A DNA stretch of 64,000 bases from Thiomicrorhabdus sp. (GCF_963662555.1 NZ_OY759719.1:1136985-1200984), one strand, 5' to 3'; positions 1-10,852 are shown, counted from the stretch's first letter. Notes: generated by a model from the letters alone, not told the origin. Translations and numbers: made by a program.

Positions 1-1724
1 AAAATCTATTTGATTACTTTAGCGATGTTCAATCCTTAATGGCAGAGTTAGAAGTAGGTTGTGTTTATTACGGCCATGCTTCAGTAGGGTTGATTCATCT
101 TCGCCCAGAAATTGATTTGGCAACCGAAGAGGGTAAGCAACTTTTTAGAACCATTGCCGAACGAAACTCTAAATTAGTTAAAAAATACCGTGGAGCGATT
201 TCAGGCGAGCACGGTGATGGTCGCATTCGAGCTCCGTTTATTAAAGAACAAGTTGGTGAACAGGTTTATGCGTATTTGCTGGAGCTGAAACGGGCATTTG
301 ACCCTCATAATTTATTGAATCCGGGCGTGATTATTGGCGATATGCCCATTACCGATAATTTGCGAGCGGATAGACAACCGCAAAAATTGATTGAGACTAA
401 ATTTGATTGGTCGAGAGATCTCTCTTTAATGGATGCGGTTGAAAAATGTAATGGTGCTGGAGCTTGCAGAAAGTCGGCAGGCCGTGGCGTGATGTGCCCG
501 TCGTATCAAGCAACACGTGAAGAAAACTACTCTACCAGAGGGCGAAGCAATTTACTGCGTTTTGCTTTAACGGAACCCAATCCACAAAAAGCCTTATCTC
601 AAGCGGAACTACAAGATGCCTTAGAGATGTGTTTAGGTTGCAAAGCGTGTAAAACAGAATGCCCAGCTAATGTAGATATGGCAAAACTGAAAGCTGAAGT
701 GTTGTATCAAACACAAGGATTGTCACTTTCTAATTGGATTTTTGCCAACTACGGATTTATTTTAAAACAGGCTAAAAATTGGCCTAATACCTTTAATTGG
801 TTGCAATCTTTATCGGCAATCAAGGCCTTAATGCAGGTAGATAAACGCAGAACTTTGCCTAAGGCACATTCATCAAATCTAGCTGAATGGTGGAATTACT
901 TGTCTTTTAAAGAACTAAACAAAACTCAATCATCTATAGTTAAAACAAAAGTTTGGGTGCTGTGTGATCTATATAGTCAGTATCAAGAGCCTAGAGTTGG
1001 GCAAGCGGTTTTAGAGGTTTTGCATCATTTTGGTTTAGAGGTAATACCAGTTTATTTGCAGCATTCGCCAAGAGCTTTGATTAGTAAAGGGCTTTTAAAA
1101 CAAGCTAGAAAAGCGTTATTAGAAACGGTGTTTGCGATGCAAGAGTATCAACCTCAAGATTTGATCGTGGGAATTGAGCCTTCTGAGTTGTTGGTTTGGC
1201 GAGATGAAGCAAAAGATTTACTGAATAATATTGTGTTTGAAGATAACCAGGCCTGGTTAATTCATAAAGAGAGTAATAGCCCGAATAATACTAAAAATAA
1301 AACACTGGGTTTACGCAGCATCCTTTCATTTGAAGAGCTGGTTCTTAAATTGAACGCACAAGCGATGTTGCCTGAGTTAAAGGCAATCAACAAAATCCTT
1401 TGGTTGCATGTACATTGTCATCAAAAGGCTTTAGCAAAACCGATTGACTCACAAAATGCACTGAAATTAATACCAGGTCTTGAAGTTAAGATGATTCCAT
1501 CAGGGTGCTGTGGGATGTCTGGTGAATTTGGTTATAAACATTATGAGGTGTCTAAAACGATTGCTAATCAAGTTTTATTACCAACACTAGAACAAGCTCA
1601 AGCGGATGACTTGATTGTGGCAACGGGAACCAGTTGCCGACATCAGTTAGAAGATTTGGGTCAATATCAATCACTGCATATAGCTCAAGTCTTTGCTATG
1701 GCGTTAAATGAATCACAATTCTAA
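1..1724 (+). CDS. FAD-linked oxidase / Fe-S oxidoreductase (YdiJ type), 3' part only
   Basis: The reading frame is open from the first bases, so the gene starts upstream of the window and only about 570 C-terminal residues are present. Counting from the Met at position 39, the start is the end of an FAD-oxidase C-terminal domain (GEHGDGR motif, about residue 57). Then come two ferredoxin-like cysteine clusters (C..GAGACRKSAGRGVMCP and CLGCKACKTECP, about residues 135-210) and a CCG-type cysteine-rich domain (HVHCHQKA and SGCCGMSGEFGY, about residues 455-500). This order (FAD domain, 4Fe-4S, CCG) matches YdiJ-type 2-hydroxyacid dehydrogenases of about 1000 residues, which pass electrons from a D-2-hydroxyacid such as lactate or 2-hydroxyglutarate to an acceptor. 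The substrate cannot be told from this fragment. A palindrome copy lies inside the frame at 1244-1259 and is read as NQAW. Confidence 0.85.
   Translation, partial: NLFDYFSDVQSLMAELEVGCVYYGHASVGLIHLRPEIDLATEEGKQLFRTIAERNSKLVKKYRGAISGEHGDGRIRAPFIKEQVGEQVYAYLLELKRAFDPHNLLNPGVIIGDMPITDNLRADRQPQKLIETKFDWSRDLSLMDAVEKCNGAGACRKSAGRGVMCPSYQATREENYSTRGRSNLLRFALTEPNPQKALSQAELQDALEMCLGCKACKTECPANVDMAKLKAEVLYQTQGLSLSNWIFANYGFILKQAKNWPNTFNWLQSLSAIKALMQVDKRRTLPKAHSSNLAEWWNYLSFKELNKTQSSIVKTKVWVLCDLYSQYQEPRVGQAVLEVLHHFGLEVIPVYLQHSPRALISKGLLKQARKALLETVFAMQEYQPQDLIVGIEPSELLVWRDEAKDLLNNIVFEDNQAWLIHKESNSPNNTKNKTLGLRSILSFEELVLKLNAQAMLPELKAINKILWLHVHCHQKALAKPIDSQNALKLIPGLEVKMIPSGCCGMSGEFGYKHYEVSKTIANQVLLPTLEQAQADDLIVATGTSCRHQLEDLGQYQSLHIAQVFAMALNESQF
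1244..1259. repeat. dispersed palindrome copy (TAACCAGGCCTGGTTA)
   Basis: A perfect 16-base palindrome with the shared core ACCAGGCCTGGT and altered flanks (TA/TA). It lies inside the YdiJ-type gene and is read as N-Q-A-W. Confidence 0.85.
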
Positions 1725-1750
1725 GAATATAATCAATAATTCAAAGTAGA

Positions 1751-1768
1751 TTTACCAGGCCTGGTAAA
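1751..1768. repeat. dispersed palindrome, exact 18-mer TTTACCAGGCCTGGTAAA
   Basis: An exact copy. On the minus strand it encodes the last residues of the HIT-like gene (F/Y-Q-A-W) and its TAA stop codon. It also lies between two convergent genes. Confidence 0.9.
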
Positions 1769-2165
1769 AAGGCTTTAAGGCTTCTCTTAACTTTTCTGGT
1801 GTTTCTAATGAACTTTTTAACGGTTCATGGCACCAAACGGCATCTGGCCAAACTTCATCATTCTCTTCTCTAAAAATTAAATGAATATGCTGGTTAGGGT
1901 TTTTATTACCAATTTTGGCGATATTAAAATGCTCTGCTATCTTATTTTGTTGGATGTATGCAATCAATTCATAGATGGCACCGTAAAGTTCTTGAATATA
2001 AGACAGGTTTATACTGGCATCCAATGTTTGTTTAGGCACAACCAATAACCATTTCATTTCGGTTTTTTCAGCCATTAAAGAGTAAAGAGGGTGGTCGTAA
2101 AGGTAGAGGCTATCAAAAGTGGCTTCTAAATTTTGTGGTGAATGGTCGCTAAGAATAAAGTCCAT
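1752..2165 (-). CDS. HIT-like nucleotide hydrolase/transferase family protein
   Basis: 137 residues, the usual size of small HIT-fold proteins, which act on nucleoside phosphates such as Ap4A. The signature near residues 90-96 reads N-Q-H-I-H-L-I where the canonical motif is H-x-H-x-H-x-x. The middle (nucleophilic) and last His are kept and the first is Asn. The upstream half (PLYSLMAEKTEMKWLLVVPK) resembles the HIT beta-strand region. It is convergent with the preceding gene and divergent from maf. The final residues YQAW and the stop come from a palindrome copy. The family call rests on the short motif and size; the substrate is unknown. Confidence 0.65.
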   Translation of the reverse strand: MDFILSDHSPQNLEATFDSLYLYDHPLYSLMAEKTEMKWLLVVPKQTLDASINLSYIQELYGAIYELIAYIQQNKIAEHFNIAKIGNKNPNQHIHLIFREENDEVWPDAVWCHEPLKSSLETPEKLREALKPFYQAW

Positions 2166-2366
2166 GCTTTTCTCGTATCTGTTCTTAATAGAAATGGGGC
2201 TTGATTTACGTTCTAATTCAGTTCTTTTTTCAGTTCGTATTCAATTCTAATTTAATTTGAGCTTTATTTGATATAAGACTCTCTTAAAGCCAACAAAAAT
2301 CCTTGTTTAGGCGTTAGAATGACAACATTATAAAATTAAGAATAAAATAAATCTCGCTCTCAAATT

Positions 2367-2960
2367 ATGACACAAGAAACTAAAAATAAACCGCTTTATT
2401 TGTCATCAAACTCGCCAAGGCGTAAAGAACTTCTGCAACAAGTTGGCCTAACTTTTGAAGTCGTTAATGCACCTGTTGAAGAAGTTGCCCTGCCAAATGA
2501 AAGTCCAGAGTCTTATGTGTTAAGAATTGCAATTGAAAAAGCCTTGGCTGGATTTAATAAAGTTGCAGGTAAAGAGGTTTGGGTTATTGGTGGTGATACG
2601 GCAGTAATGGTGGACGGTAAAGTGTTAGGTAAGCCTAAAAATGAGGCCGATTCATATAGAATGCTTCAGCTTTTATCTGGCAAAAAACATAAAGTTTTAT
2701 CTGCCATTGCGATTGTTTATGATGGTGAGGTGTTTTCAGCATTAAACCAAACAGAAGTCAGTTTTAAACCATTATCAGATTCAGAAATAAAACACTATAT
2801 AGCCACTTGCGAGCCGCAAGATAAGGCAGGAAGTTATGCCATTCAAGGTTTGGGTGCTAATTTTATAGATTCAATCCATGGCAGTTATTCAGGAGTAATG
2901 GGATTACCATTATTTGAGCTTAATCAGTTACTCTTAAAATCTGGTTATAAAACCGTATAA
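2367..2960 (+). CDS. maf: Maf-family nucleoside triphosphate pyrophosphatase
   Basis: 197 residues, the normal Maf length. The N-terminal SSNSPRRKELL segment (residues 13-23) is the family signature. GGDTAVMVDGKVLGKP (about 74-90) and QDKAGSYAIQGLGA (about 151-164) are the other conserved blocks, with the catalytic Asp in GGDTAV. Maf proteins hydrolyse dTTP/UTP or modified NTPs to the monophosphate and pyrophosphate, which keeps aberrant nucleotides out of DNA and RNA; the QDKAGSYAIQG block points to the YhdE (dTTP/UTP) subgroup. The gene is 20-26 bases upstream of rng, the same order (maf-rng-yhdP) as in many gammaproteobacteria, so the two are probably co-transcribed. Confidence 0.93.
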   Translation: MTQETKNKPLYLSSNSPRRKELLQQVGLTFEVVNAPVEEVALPNESPESYVLRIAIEKALAGFNKVAGKEVWVIGGDTAVMVDGKVLGKPKNEADSYRMLQLLSGKKHKVLSAIAIVYDGEVFSALNQTEVSFKPLSDSEIKHYIATCEPQDKAGSYAIQGLGANFIDSIHGSYSGVMGLPLFELNQLLLKSGYKTV

Positions 2961-2986
2961 AACATAAAAAAGAAAGGCATTTGTCA

Positions 2987-4456
2987 ATGCACAATGAAGA
3001 AAAAGTATTAGTAAACGTTACCCCAAATGAAACTCGTGTTGCCTGGGTAGAAAACGGCGTTTTACAAGAAGTCTGGGTTGAGAGAGCAAATAAGCGAGGT
3101 TTAGTCGGTAATATCTATATTGGTAAAGTGGATAGAGTATTGCCGGGAATGCAAGCCGCGTTTATTAATATTGGTCTAGAAAGAGCGGCTTTTTTGCATG
3201 TATCTGACGTCTGTCATAAAGCGATTGGGCATGAAGATGAAGAGTGTGAAGATATTACTAAGCTTTTGCATTGTGGCCAAAAAATTATGGTTCAAGTTTT
3301 AAAAGACCCTCTTGGAACAAAAGGGGCTCGAATTACCATGCAGGTAACTATCCCTTCAAGAATGTTAGTGTTTATGCCAGTTGAAAAAACATTAGGGGTT
3401 TCTCAAAAAATCGACGGTTCGGATGAGCGAGAAAGATTGAGAGAGATGGCAAAAACCATTCCTGAATATAAAGAATCAGAAGGTGGGTTAATTGTTAGAA
3501 CGGTTGCTGAAGGTGTAGATTTTCATGAGATGCGTGCCGATATGATTTATTTACAACGTTTGTGGAATGGTGTGCAAGAGCGAGCAAGAAACGCCAAAAA
3601 ACCTGCACTCATCTATGAAGATCTACCACTCTTCTTGAGAATTATTAGAGATATTCCGATTGATAGAATTGAAAAAATTCGAGTCGATTCAACAGAAACG
3701 CTTAATAAAATGAAAGCTTTTGTTGAAATGTATGTAATGGAACTGAATGATAGGTTGGGCTTGTATCAAGGAGAACGCCCAATATTTGATTTATATAATA
3801 TTGAAGAAGAGATACAAACGGCTTTACATAAACGTGTAAACCTAAAATCTGGCGGCTACTTGATTATTGATCAAACTGAAGCTATGACAACGATTGATGT
3901 AAATACGGGTGCGTTTGTTGGTCACAAAAACTTAGAAGAGACCATTTATCGCACCAATCTTGAAGCAACCCAGGCAATCGCACGTCAATTAAGACTGAGA
4001 AACTTGGGCGGCATTATTATTCTTGATTTTATCGATATGGAAGATGAAGACCATCAGCAGCATGTCTTGTCGGCACTTGAAAAAGAGCTAAGTAAAGATA
4101 GAGTGAAAACATCGATTAGTAATATCTCTAACTTAGGGCTAGTTGAAATGACTCGCAAGCGAACCAGAGAAAGTCTTGAGCGAACGCTTTGTGAGCCTTG
4201 CCCTATTTGTAGCGGCCGTGGCACAGTAAAAACCGCAGAAACCGTTGCGTATGAAATTTTTAGAGAAATCACTCGTATGGCACGTTCTTTTGATGCAAGT
4301 AAATATAGGGTTATTGCTGCAGAAGAGGTGGTCTCACGCATTATGGATGAAGAGTCTAGCAGTGTCGCTGAGCTTGAATCATTCTTAAATAAAAGTATTC
4401 GTTTTCAGGCTGAAAGTACTTATGCTACTGAGCAGTTTGATGTGGTTATGATGTAG
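2987..4456 (+). CDS. rng: ribonuclease G (RNase E/G family endoribonuclease)
   Basis: 489 residues from the ATG at 2987, the usual RNase G length without the long C-terminal scaffold of RNase E. The N-terminus LVNVTPNETRVAWVENGVLQEVWVER and the S1 domain (GNIYIGKVDRVLPGMQAAFINIGLERAAFLH) are typical. The Mg-binding DNase I-like part includes TIDVNTGAFVG and IIILDFIDM, and the Zn-link CEPCPICSGRG lies near residue 405. The enzyme matures the 5' end of 16S rRNA and degrades some mRNAs. A TTG at 2981 would extend the frame by two codons, but it is only 3 bases from the Shine-Dalgarno-like AAAGG at 2973-2977, while the ATG at 2987 is 9 bases away, so the ATG is preferred. It follows maf directly. 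Confidence 0.95.
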   Translation: MHNEEKVLVNVTPNETRVAWVENGVLQEVWVERANKRGLVGNIYIGKVDRVLPGMQAAFINIGLERAAFLHVSDVCHKAIGHEDEECEDITKLLHCGQKIMVQVLKDPLGTKGARITMQVTIPSRMLVFMPVEKTLGVSQKIDGSDERERLREMAKTIPEYKESEGGLIVRTVAEGVDFHEMRADMIYLQRLWNGVQERARNAKKPALIYEDLPLFLRIIRDIPIDRIEKIRVDSTETLNKMKAFVEMYVMELNDRLGLYQGERPIFDLYNIEEEIQTALHKRVNLKSGGYLIIDQTEAMTTIDVNTGAFVGHKNLEETIYRTNLEATQAIARQLRLRNLGGIIILDFIDMEDEDHQQHVLSALEKELSKDRVKTSISNISNLGLVEMTRKRTRESLERTLCEPCPICSGRGTVKTAETVAYEIFREITRMARSFDASKYRVIAAEEVVSRIMDEESSSVAELESFLNKSIRFQAESTYATEQFDVVMM

Positions 4457-4589
4457 TGGATGAAGCAGCTATATTTAGTCACGATTAAAGTGAAAACGCT
4501 CAGTTAATATTTTCTTAAAGATGTTTAAGAGTTAAATCAGAGATAATAGAAGGATGTATTTCAATTGTTTCATCTTTTAGGCACACCTT

Positions 4590-7500
4590 ATGATTGTTAA
4601 AAGAACACATCATGCGTTGCATTGGGCATTTGGCCTGTTTGTTGCCTATTTATTAATTACCCGTCTGTTTATTTCTTGGGTTCAGTTTTTACCTAATCAA
4701 TTTGTAGCCACTTCTCAATGGTTAACTGGTTCTACCATTCAGTTTGGTTCTATAAATATTGATCAAGATTGGCTGGGGTTTCAGGCAGATGTCAAAAAAC
4801 TCTCTGTTAAATCAAGTGATTTTGAATTTCAAGCTGAAGAACTTAAGATTGATATTAACCTGTTTTCACTTTTAATCCCTTCTGCAGGTTATGGTGATTA
4901 TTTAGAGATCAGTAAAGGGGCCTTTCAACCAAAAGCCGTAGTAAACGCTCAAGTTGATGATCAACCTTTGAACCTTCAAGATATTGGCAAAATAGATGCT
5001 AATATTAGTCATCTGTGGAAAAGAATCAAACTTAAAGATTTTGTAATAACTGAATTTACCAGGCCTGGTCTTTCAGTTCAGTTGCACGAGTTTCAATCTC
5101 TTAATGGGGTTCGTCTCAGCGTCGCTTCAGAATTTAGTTTGAGTTACAAAGACATATTAAATTATGAACGCTTCAATTTTAAGTCTTCTTTTACCCCAAA
5201 TATTTGGGGTGGGATTGAAAATGGTGAGTTTTCGCTTTCTTCGTTTCGTCCGTTAAGTATTAAGCGTTTAAGTAAATTGTTGTCAGTCAATTGGCAGTCA
5301 GTGTTGCCCGATGGCGAACTTATTCTAGATTTAAAAGGTAAAGTAGCCCAGTCGCAACTTTCGTCAATGACGTTAAATCTGAATACTCAAGCACTTAAAT
5401 GGCACCAAAAACACAAAGGTTTACCAGAAAGTTTGGGTTTAAAATTATTGTGGAATATGGAGCATCAAAATATTCCTAAGCAATTAAAAGATTGGCAATT
5501 TACACTTTCCAATATTCAAATTGATAACCGTTTTATCGATTCAGTTTCTGCAATGCAATTAAAATTCGAAGGCCAAGATTTCCTTCGTTTTAATGCTGAT
5601 TATTTTGATATTGATCCATTCAAAGTGATCGTTAAGTCCTTAATACATAATCCCCATATAGCCAAAATTTTTGACCGATCTGCTTATTTGAATATTTCAA
5701 ACTTAAATGGCCGCTTTAACTGGAAAACCCTAGCTTTACCTGATTTAGAAATCGTATTTGACCGTTTAGATTTACCCGTATCTGAATACCCCGGAATGAG
5801 TTTACGTAACCTGAAAATCGTTAAAACAGAAGAGAGTGTTACGGTTTCATCACCCAATCCTGTTTGGTTAATGGAACCGAGAGTACACAATAAACCGATG
5901 AGAATTGATTTGCCAGATTCGTTTACCCTGGATTTCAATCAAAAAAGCCAAGCCTGGTCATTGCCGCAAGCCACTGTTTTGGTAAATAAAATTCCCGTTC
6001 TACTTACACTGAAAAAAATCAATGCCCAGAAGATTGATAGTAATTTCGAAATTAAAATCTCATCAATGAGTCAGCTAAAAGAGTATTTACCTTACGGTTT
6101 TATGAGTCCAAAACTGAAAAGCTGGTTAACTAAAGGGTTATTAGCTGGTGAAGATATTGAATTAAAAGGTGTTCTAAGAGGAGCGTTTGATCACTTTCCA
6201 TACAAAAATGGAGGCGGAGTTTTTGAAATGACTGGTCAGGTTAAAAATGCCAGTTTACTGTTTAACTCTGATTGGCCTGTTCTTAAGAACTTTGATGCTA
6301 ACCTTACTTTTACGCCGTTTAAGCTCGATATTGCTGTAGATAAACTACCTGTTGGAGCCAATGTTACTGCAGATAATGTTTTGGTAGAAATAAATGACTT
6401 AGATCAAAAAGACATTGCTTTGACCGTAAAAGGAAAAGTGAACGCAAAATTGCCAAATATAGTCAATTATTTGCAACTCTCACCTTTAGCTAAAACGATT
6501 GGTTTAAAAGAGTTTTTGCAAGAAGGGGCAAAACTCAATGGGGATGCATCAGTTAATCTTGAAAAAATTTGGATACCCATCTCTGGTTATAAAAAACGTT
6601 CTGAAACTGTTCTGGGTAATGTTGTTTTTAAAAATGCAGATTTAAAGATTTTAAATAAAATTCAATTAGAAAATTTGCAAGGACAATTAAACTTTTCAGA
6701 GAAGGGCGTTTCTGCTAAACGTTTAAATTTTAATCTATTTCAAGGCAGGGGACATGTTGCAGTATCGACCAATAGTAAAACGCAAAAAGTACGGATAAGT
6801 GGAAATGGTCATTTTTTGGAAAATAACCATACCTGGTTTAAAAATGCGATACCTTGGAAAACAGCCATTACTGTGCCTTTTAAGAAGGCTAAACAAAAAG
6901 ATATAAACATAAACTTAACAATGAGCCTTGATAAAGCAGAAAGTAAATTGCCTGAACCGCTCAATCAATCTTCGCTTAATACTAAAAAAGCAACTATAGA
7001 TACAACTATTATCGATGGCTCGATTCATTCTGTTTTTAATTTACCAGGCCTGGTAAATGCAAACTTGAATTGGGCTAAATTCAAAGATGGTTATGCCTTA
7101 AGTAATACAAAGGTATGGATAGGCAAGTCGCAGATAGATAAAAAACAAAGTATGAATAATCTTTCTTATGTGAAAGGAGAGATCGAACGTTTGGCTTTAG
7201 ATGAATGGATTCCAATCGCTAAAGAATTAAATTTATCGTCAACTGAAAATAACCAACATCCCCTGCAGTGGGCTAAGTCTGAAGTATTTGTAAAAGACAT
7301 TAAATTTTTGTCTCATGATTATAATAATTTAATACTCAGTTGGAAATCTCAACAAAAGACACCGCTAAAAATCGATTTACATAATAATGACATTGACGGC
7401 ACCGTAACTCTAACGAGTAAAAATTTAATAAATGTTGATGTAAACAAGTTCAGGTTTTATACCGATGAAATTAATAAAAGCTCAAAAACAGGCAGTGCTA

Positions 7501-8399
7501 AAGATGAAGTAACAAAAAAATGCTCAATTTCAGATACGGCTAGTTTGTTACCGACCATTGAATTTAAAGGTAAAGAGTTGATTTTAAATGACAGAAAAAT
7601 AGATGCCATTAACTTTAAATTAACAGATACGCCTGAGAAAATGCTTATACAAAAAATTAATGGAACTTTTGGAGCTGGAGCAGGGGTTATTAATGGGCAA
7701 TATCAATTAAATAAGAAAACAGATCAGAGTGAAATTCAAGCACAGCTTACCTCTAAAAATGTAACAGCAGTGACAGACTTTATAAAACTGAATAAAGGGT
7801 TTACTGGAAAGTCAGGAAAGGTCAATCTTAAATTACATTGGAATGGTGGCTTACACTGTTTCTCAACTGAACAATCTGCGGGTAATATTAAATTTGTGTT
7901 AGAGGATGGTTCTGTTGAAGATATAGAGCCAGGCTTTGCACGCCTTATTGGTTTGTTAAGTGTAGAGTCTTTAATAAGAAGGTTACAATTAGATATTAAG
8001 GATGTCACCAATAAGGGAATGGTTTATGACCAAATAAAAGGTGAAGCGGAGTTAAATCATAATGTTTTAACAATAAAAAACTTCACTATTAAAGCGCCAT
8101 CGGCAAATGGGATAATAAAAGGTCAAACTAATATCAAAACCCAAATTTTTGATTTGAATGCACAAATAACGCCTAAAATAGGTGCCACATTGCCAACCAT
8201 TGCTGCTTTTGCAGGAGCTGCTAATCCACTAGCCGCCTTGGCTGTTTATACATTAATGAAAGTATTGCCGGGTGTGAATGAAAATTTAGTTACTTATAAA
8301 TACAAAATCACAGGTCCATGGTCATCACCTATTATTGATGGTAATCATAAAGAAGAAGTACCGCTTCAGAATCGTAAAGACACTATATTAGACTATTAG
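4590..8399 (+). CDS. yhdP: YhdP-family AsmA-like envelope protein
   Basis: 1269 residues, matching the very large YhdP family. There is one N-terminal membrane segment (about residues 8-30, WAFGLFVAYLLITRLFISWV), then a long beta-rich periplasmic region and an AsmA-like C-terminal domain (about 1090-1240, with VEDIEPGFARLIGLLSVESLIRRL). YhdP proteins are bridge-like (AsmA/TamB) proteins that span the periplasm and help move phospholipids to the outer membrane. The position after maf-rng supports the call. Two palindrome copies are embedded, read as TRPG (5055-5069) and LPGLVN (7039-7058). The gene normally found next, tldD, is absent here; the rRNA operon follows. Confidence 0.9.
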   Translation: MIVKRTHHALHWAFGLFVAYLLITRLFISWVQFLPNQFVATSQWLTGSTIQFGSINIDQDWLGFQADVKKLSVKSSDFEFQAEELKIDINLFSLLIPSAGYGDYLEISKGAFQPKAVVNAQVDDQPLNLQDIGKIDANISHLWKRIKLKDFVITEFTRPGLSVQLHEFQSLNGVRLSVASEFSLSYKDILNYERFNFKSSFTPNIWGGIENGEFSLSSFRPLSIKRLSKLLSVNWQSVLPDGELILDLKGKVAQSQLSSMTLNLNTQALKWHQKHKGLPESLGLKLLWNMEHQNIPKQLKDWQFTLSNIQIDNRFIDSVSAMQLKFEGQDFLRFNADYFDIDPFKVIVKSLIHNPHIAKIFDRSAYLNISNLNGRFNWKTLALPDLEIVFDRLDLPVSEYPGMSLRNLKIVKTEESVTVSSPNPVWLMEPRVHNKPMRIDLPDSFTLDFNQKSQAWSLPQATVLVNKIPVLLTLKKINAQKIDSNFEIKISSMSQLKEYLPYGFMSPKLKSWLTKGLLAGEDIELKGVLRGAFDHFPYKNGGGVFEMTGQVKNASLLFNSDWPVLKNFDANLTFTPFKLDIAVDKLPVGANVTADNVLVEINDLDQKDIALTVKGKVNAKLPNIVNYLQLSPLAKTIGLKEFLQEGAKLNGDASVNLEKIWIPISGYKKRSETVLGNVVFKNADLKILNKIQLENLQGQLNFSEKGVSAKRLNFNLFQGRGHVAVSTNSKTQKVRISGNGHFLENNHTWFKNAIPWKTAITVPFKKAKQKDININLTMSLDKAESKLPEPLNQSSLNTKKATIDTTIIDGSIHSVFNLPGLVNANLNWAKFKDGYALSNTKVWIGKSQIDKKQSMNNLSYVKGEIERLALDEWIPIAKELNLSSTENNQHPLQWAKSEVFVKDIKFLSHDYNNLILSWKSQQKTPLKIDLHNNDIDGTVTLTSKNLINVDVNKFRFYTDEINKSSKTGSAKDEVTKKCSISDTASLLPTIEFKGKELILNDRKIDAINFKLTDTPEKMLIQKINGTFGAGAGVINGQYQLNKKTDQSEIQAQLTSKNVTAVTDFIKLNKGFTGKSGKVNLKLHWNGGLHCFSTEQSAGNIKFVLEDGSVEDIEPGFARLIGLLSVESLIRRLQLDIKDVTNKGMVYDQIKGEAELNHNVLTIKNFTIKAPSANGIIKGQTNIKTQIFDLNAQITPKIGATLPTIAAFAGAANPLAALAVYTLMKVLPGVNENLVTYKYKITGPWSSPIIDGNHKEEVPLQNRKDTILDY
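5055..5069. repeat. dispersed palindrome, left arm plus core
   Basis: TTTACCAGGCCTGGT followed by C instead of the right-hand AAA. It lies inside yhdP and is read in the third frame as F-T-R-P-G. Confidence 0.8.
7040..7057. repeat. dispersed palindrome, exact 18-mer
   Basis: An exact TTTACCAGGCCTGGTAAA inside yhdP. The symmetry extends one base on each side, and the site is read as L-P-G-L-V-N. Confidence 0.9.
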
Positions 8400-8543
8400 T
8401 TTTTTTAGCACCTGATTGAAGTATCTAAAAAATAGATTCATCTCTCATTACAATTTCTCATTCCCTATTCATTTCATCGCATATAAAAAGCTCAAGGGTA
8501 GAAACGTATCGATTCCTTTTATTCCGGGTTGAGTTAAATCTAC

Positions 8544-8552
8544 TGTGAATAA
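8544..8552 (-). promoter_or_regulatory. DnaA-box match TTATTCACA
   Basis: The plus strand reads TGTGAATAA, the complement of TTATTCACA, which fits the general DnaA box TTATNCACA. It is the first of three in the same orientation upstream of the rRNA promoters. Confidence 0.4.
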
Positions 8553-8593
8553 CTTAAAGTGATTTAGTTAAAAATAAGGCAAAACCCCTAAAA

Positions 8594-8602
8594 TGTGAAT
8601 AA
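8594..8602 (-). promoter_or_regulatory. DnaA-box match TTATTCACA
   Basis: A second TGTGAATAA on the plus strand, 41 bases after the first and 3 bases before the perfect box. Confidence 0.45.
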
Positions 8603-8605
8603 GTC

Positions 8606-8614
8606 TGTGGATAA
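8606..8614 (-). promoter_or_regulatory. perfect DnaA box TTATCCACA
   Basis: The plus strand reads TGTGGATAA, the exact complement of the high-affinity DnaA box. It lies about 75 bases upstream of the first rRNA promoter candidate. Confidence 0.5.
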
Positions 8615-8689
8615 GTAGTGTGTAAAGTGGGGTAAAGTAAAAGAAATGGGTAAAATGTAAAAAAAGTGTCAAAAAGGATAAAAAAGGGG

Positions 8690-8717
8690 TTGCGTTGTTA
8701 GCGGATATGGTTAGAAT
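8690..8717 (+). promoter_or_regulatory. candidate rRNA operon promoter P1
   Basis: TTGCGT (8690-8695) and TAGAAT (8712-8717) with a 16-base spacer, preceded by A-tracts that could act as an UP element. The 16-base spacer is common in rRNA P1 promoters. Predicted by eye. Confidence 0.55.
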
Positions 8718-8852
8718 ACGCACCTGTTCCAACGCAGACACAGAAAACAAGCTACGAGTTAGCGAGAAGAAGTGGTTGAGAACAGCGCTTATGAAGTCTA
8801 CGGATTGAGTAAGTTGAGCGAAAAAAAGTTGAAAATAATTTAAAATAAATTG

Positions 8853-8882
8853 TTGACAACGGATTGGAAATCAACTTATAAT
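8853..8882 (+). promoter_or_regulatory. candidate rRNA operon promoter P2
   Basis: A consensus TTGACA (8853-8858) and consensus TATAAT (8877-8882) separated by 18 bases, preceded by an AT-rich stretch (8836-8851) like an UP element. It is the strongest sigma-70-type match in this region and lies about 260 bases upstream of 16S. Confidence 0.75.
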
Positions 8883-8949
8883 AAGCGGCTTACCGAGAAG
8901 GAAAAGCAAGCGACTTAGTCGCCAAGTTAGTTCTTCTCGAAGAGACCTA

Positions 8950-8963
8950 AGTTCTTTAAAAAT
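8950..8963 (+). promoter_or_regulatory. boxA-like antitermination site in rRNA leader
   Basis: GTTCTTTAAAAAT resembles the boxA consensus TGCTCTTTAACA, the Nus-factor site in rRNA leaders. It sits just upstream of the 16S processing stem. Confidence 0.55.
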
Positions 8964-8966
8964 CAG

Positions 8967-8996
8967 GTAATTCAGAGATAATTTATGTGGAAACTC
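8967..8996 (+). other. 16S rRNA processing stem, 5' strand
   Basis: This 30-base stretch is complementary, except for two wobble-type differences, to 10719-10748 downstream of 16S. The pair encloses 16S in the precursor and would be the RNase III cleavage stem. Confidence 0.75.
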
Positions 8997-9144
8997 GCTT
9001 TAGTGAGTGACCAAATAAAAAATCTCGATTTTTGACAAATATGTAAATTGGTAAATAATAATTAATTATTTTTTATCATGTTTCAACTTTGTCAATTCCG
9101 AGTGTTTATTTCCTGAGAAGGAATTGAAAAATATCAGCAAGATT

Positions 9145-10691
<1,547 letters not shown>

Positions 10692-10718
10692 AGATAGAAA
10701 AAGGTTGCGAGCTTAAGT

Positions 10719-10748
10719 GAGTTTTCACATAAATTGTCTCTGAATTAC
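10719..10748 (+). other. 16S rRNA processing stem, 3' strand
   Basis: Pairs with 8967-8996 across 16S. It lies between the 16S 3' end and tRNA-Ile. Confidence 0.75.
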
Positions 10749-10769
10749 ATGAAGTATAGTGAACGACCC

Positions 10770-10846
<77 letters not shown>

Positions 10847-10852
10847 TTATAT

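Larger units (their letters stand above)
8400..9144 (+). other. rRNA operon upstream and leader region (no gene)
   Basis: About 745 bases with no convincing reading frame. In order it holds three DnaA-box matches, a purine-rich stretch (about 8620-8690), two promoter candidates, a boxA-like sequence and the 5' half of the 16S processing stem. Each is listed separately. Confidence 0.8.

Noticed and set aside
4054..4341. 95-codon minus-strand frame inside rng, and similar antisense frames in yhdP, mshE, ggt and others
   Set aside because: Shadow frames opposite well-supported genes, with no independent signal.
8568..8750. 60-codon minus-strand frame upstream of the rRNA operon
   Set aside because: It lies over the DnaA boxes and promoter, is low-complexity (poly-Phe/Leu from A-rich DNA) and has no RBS.
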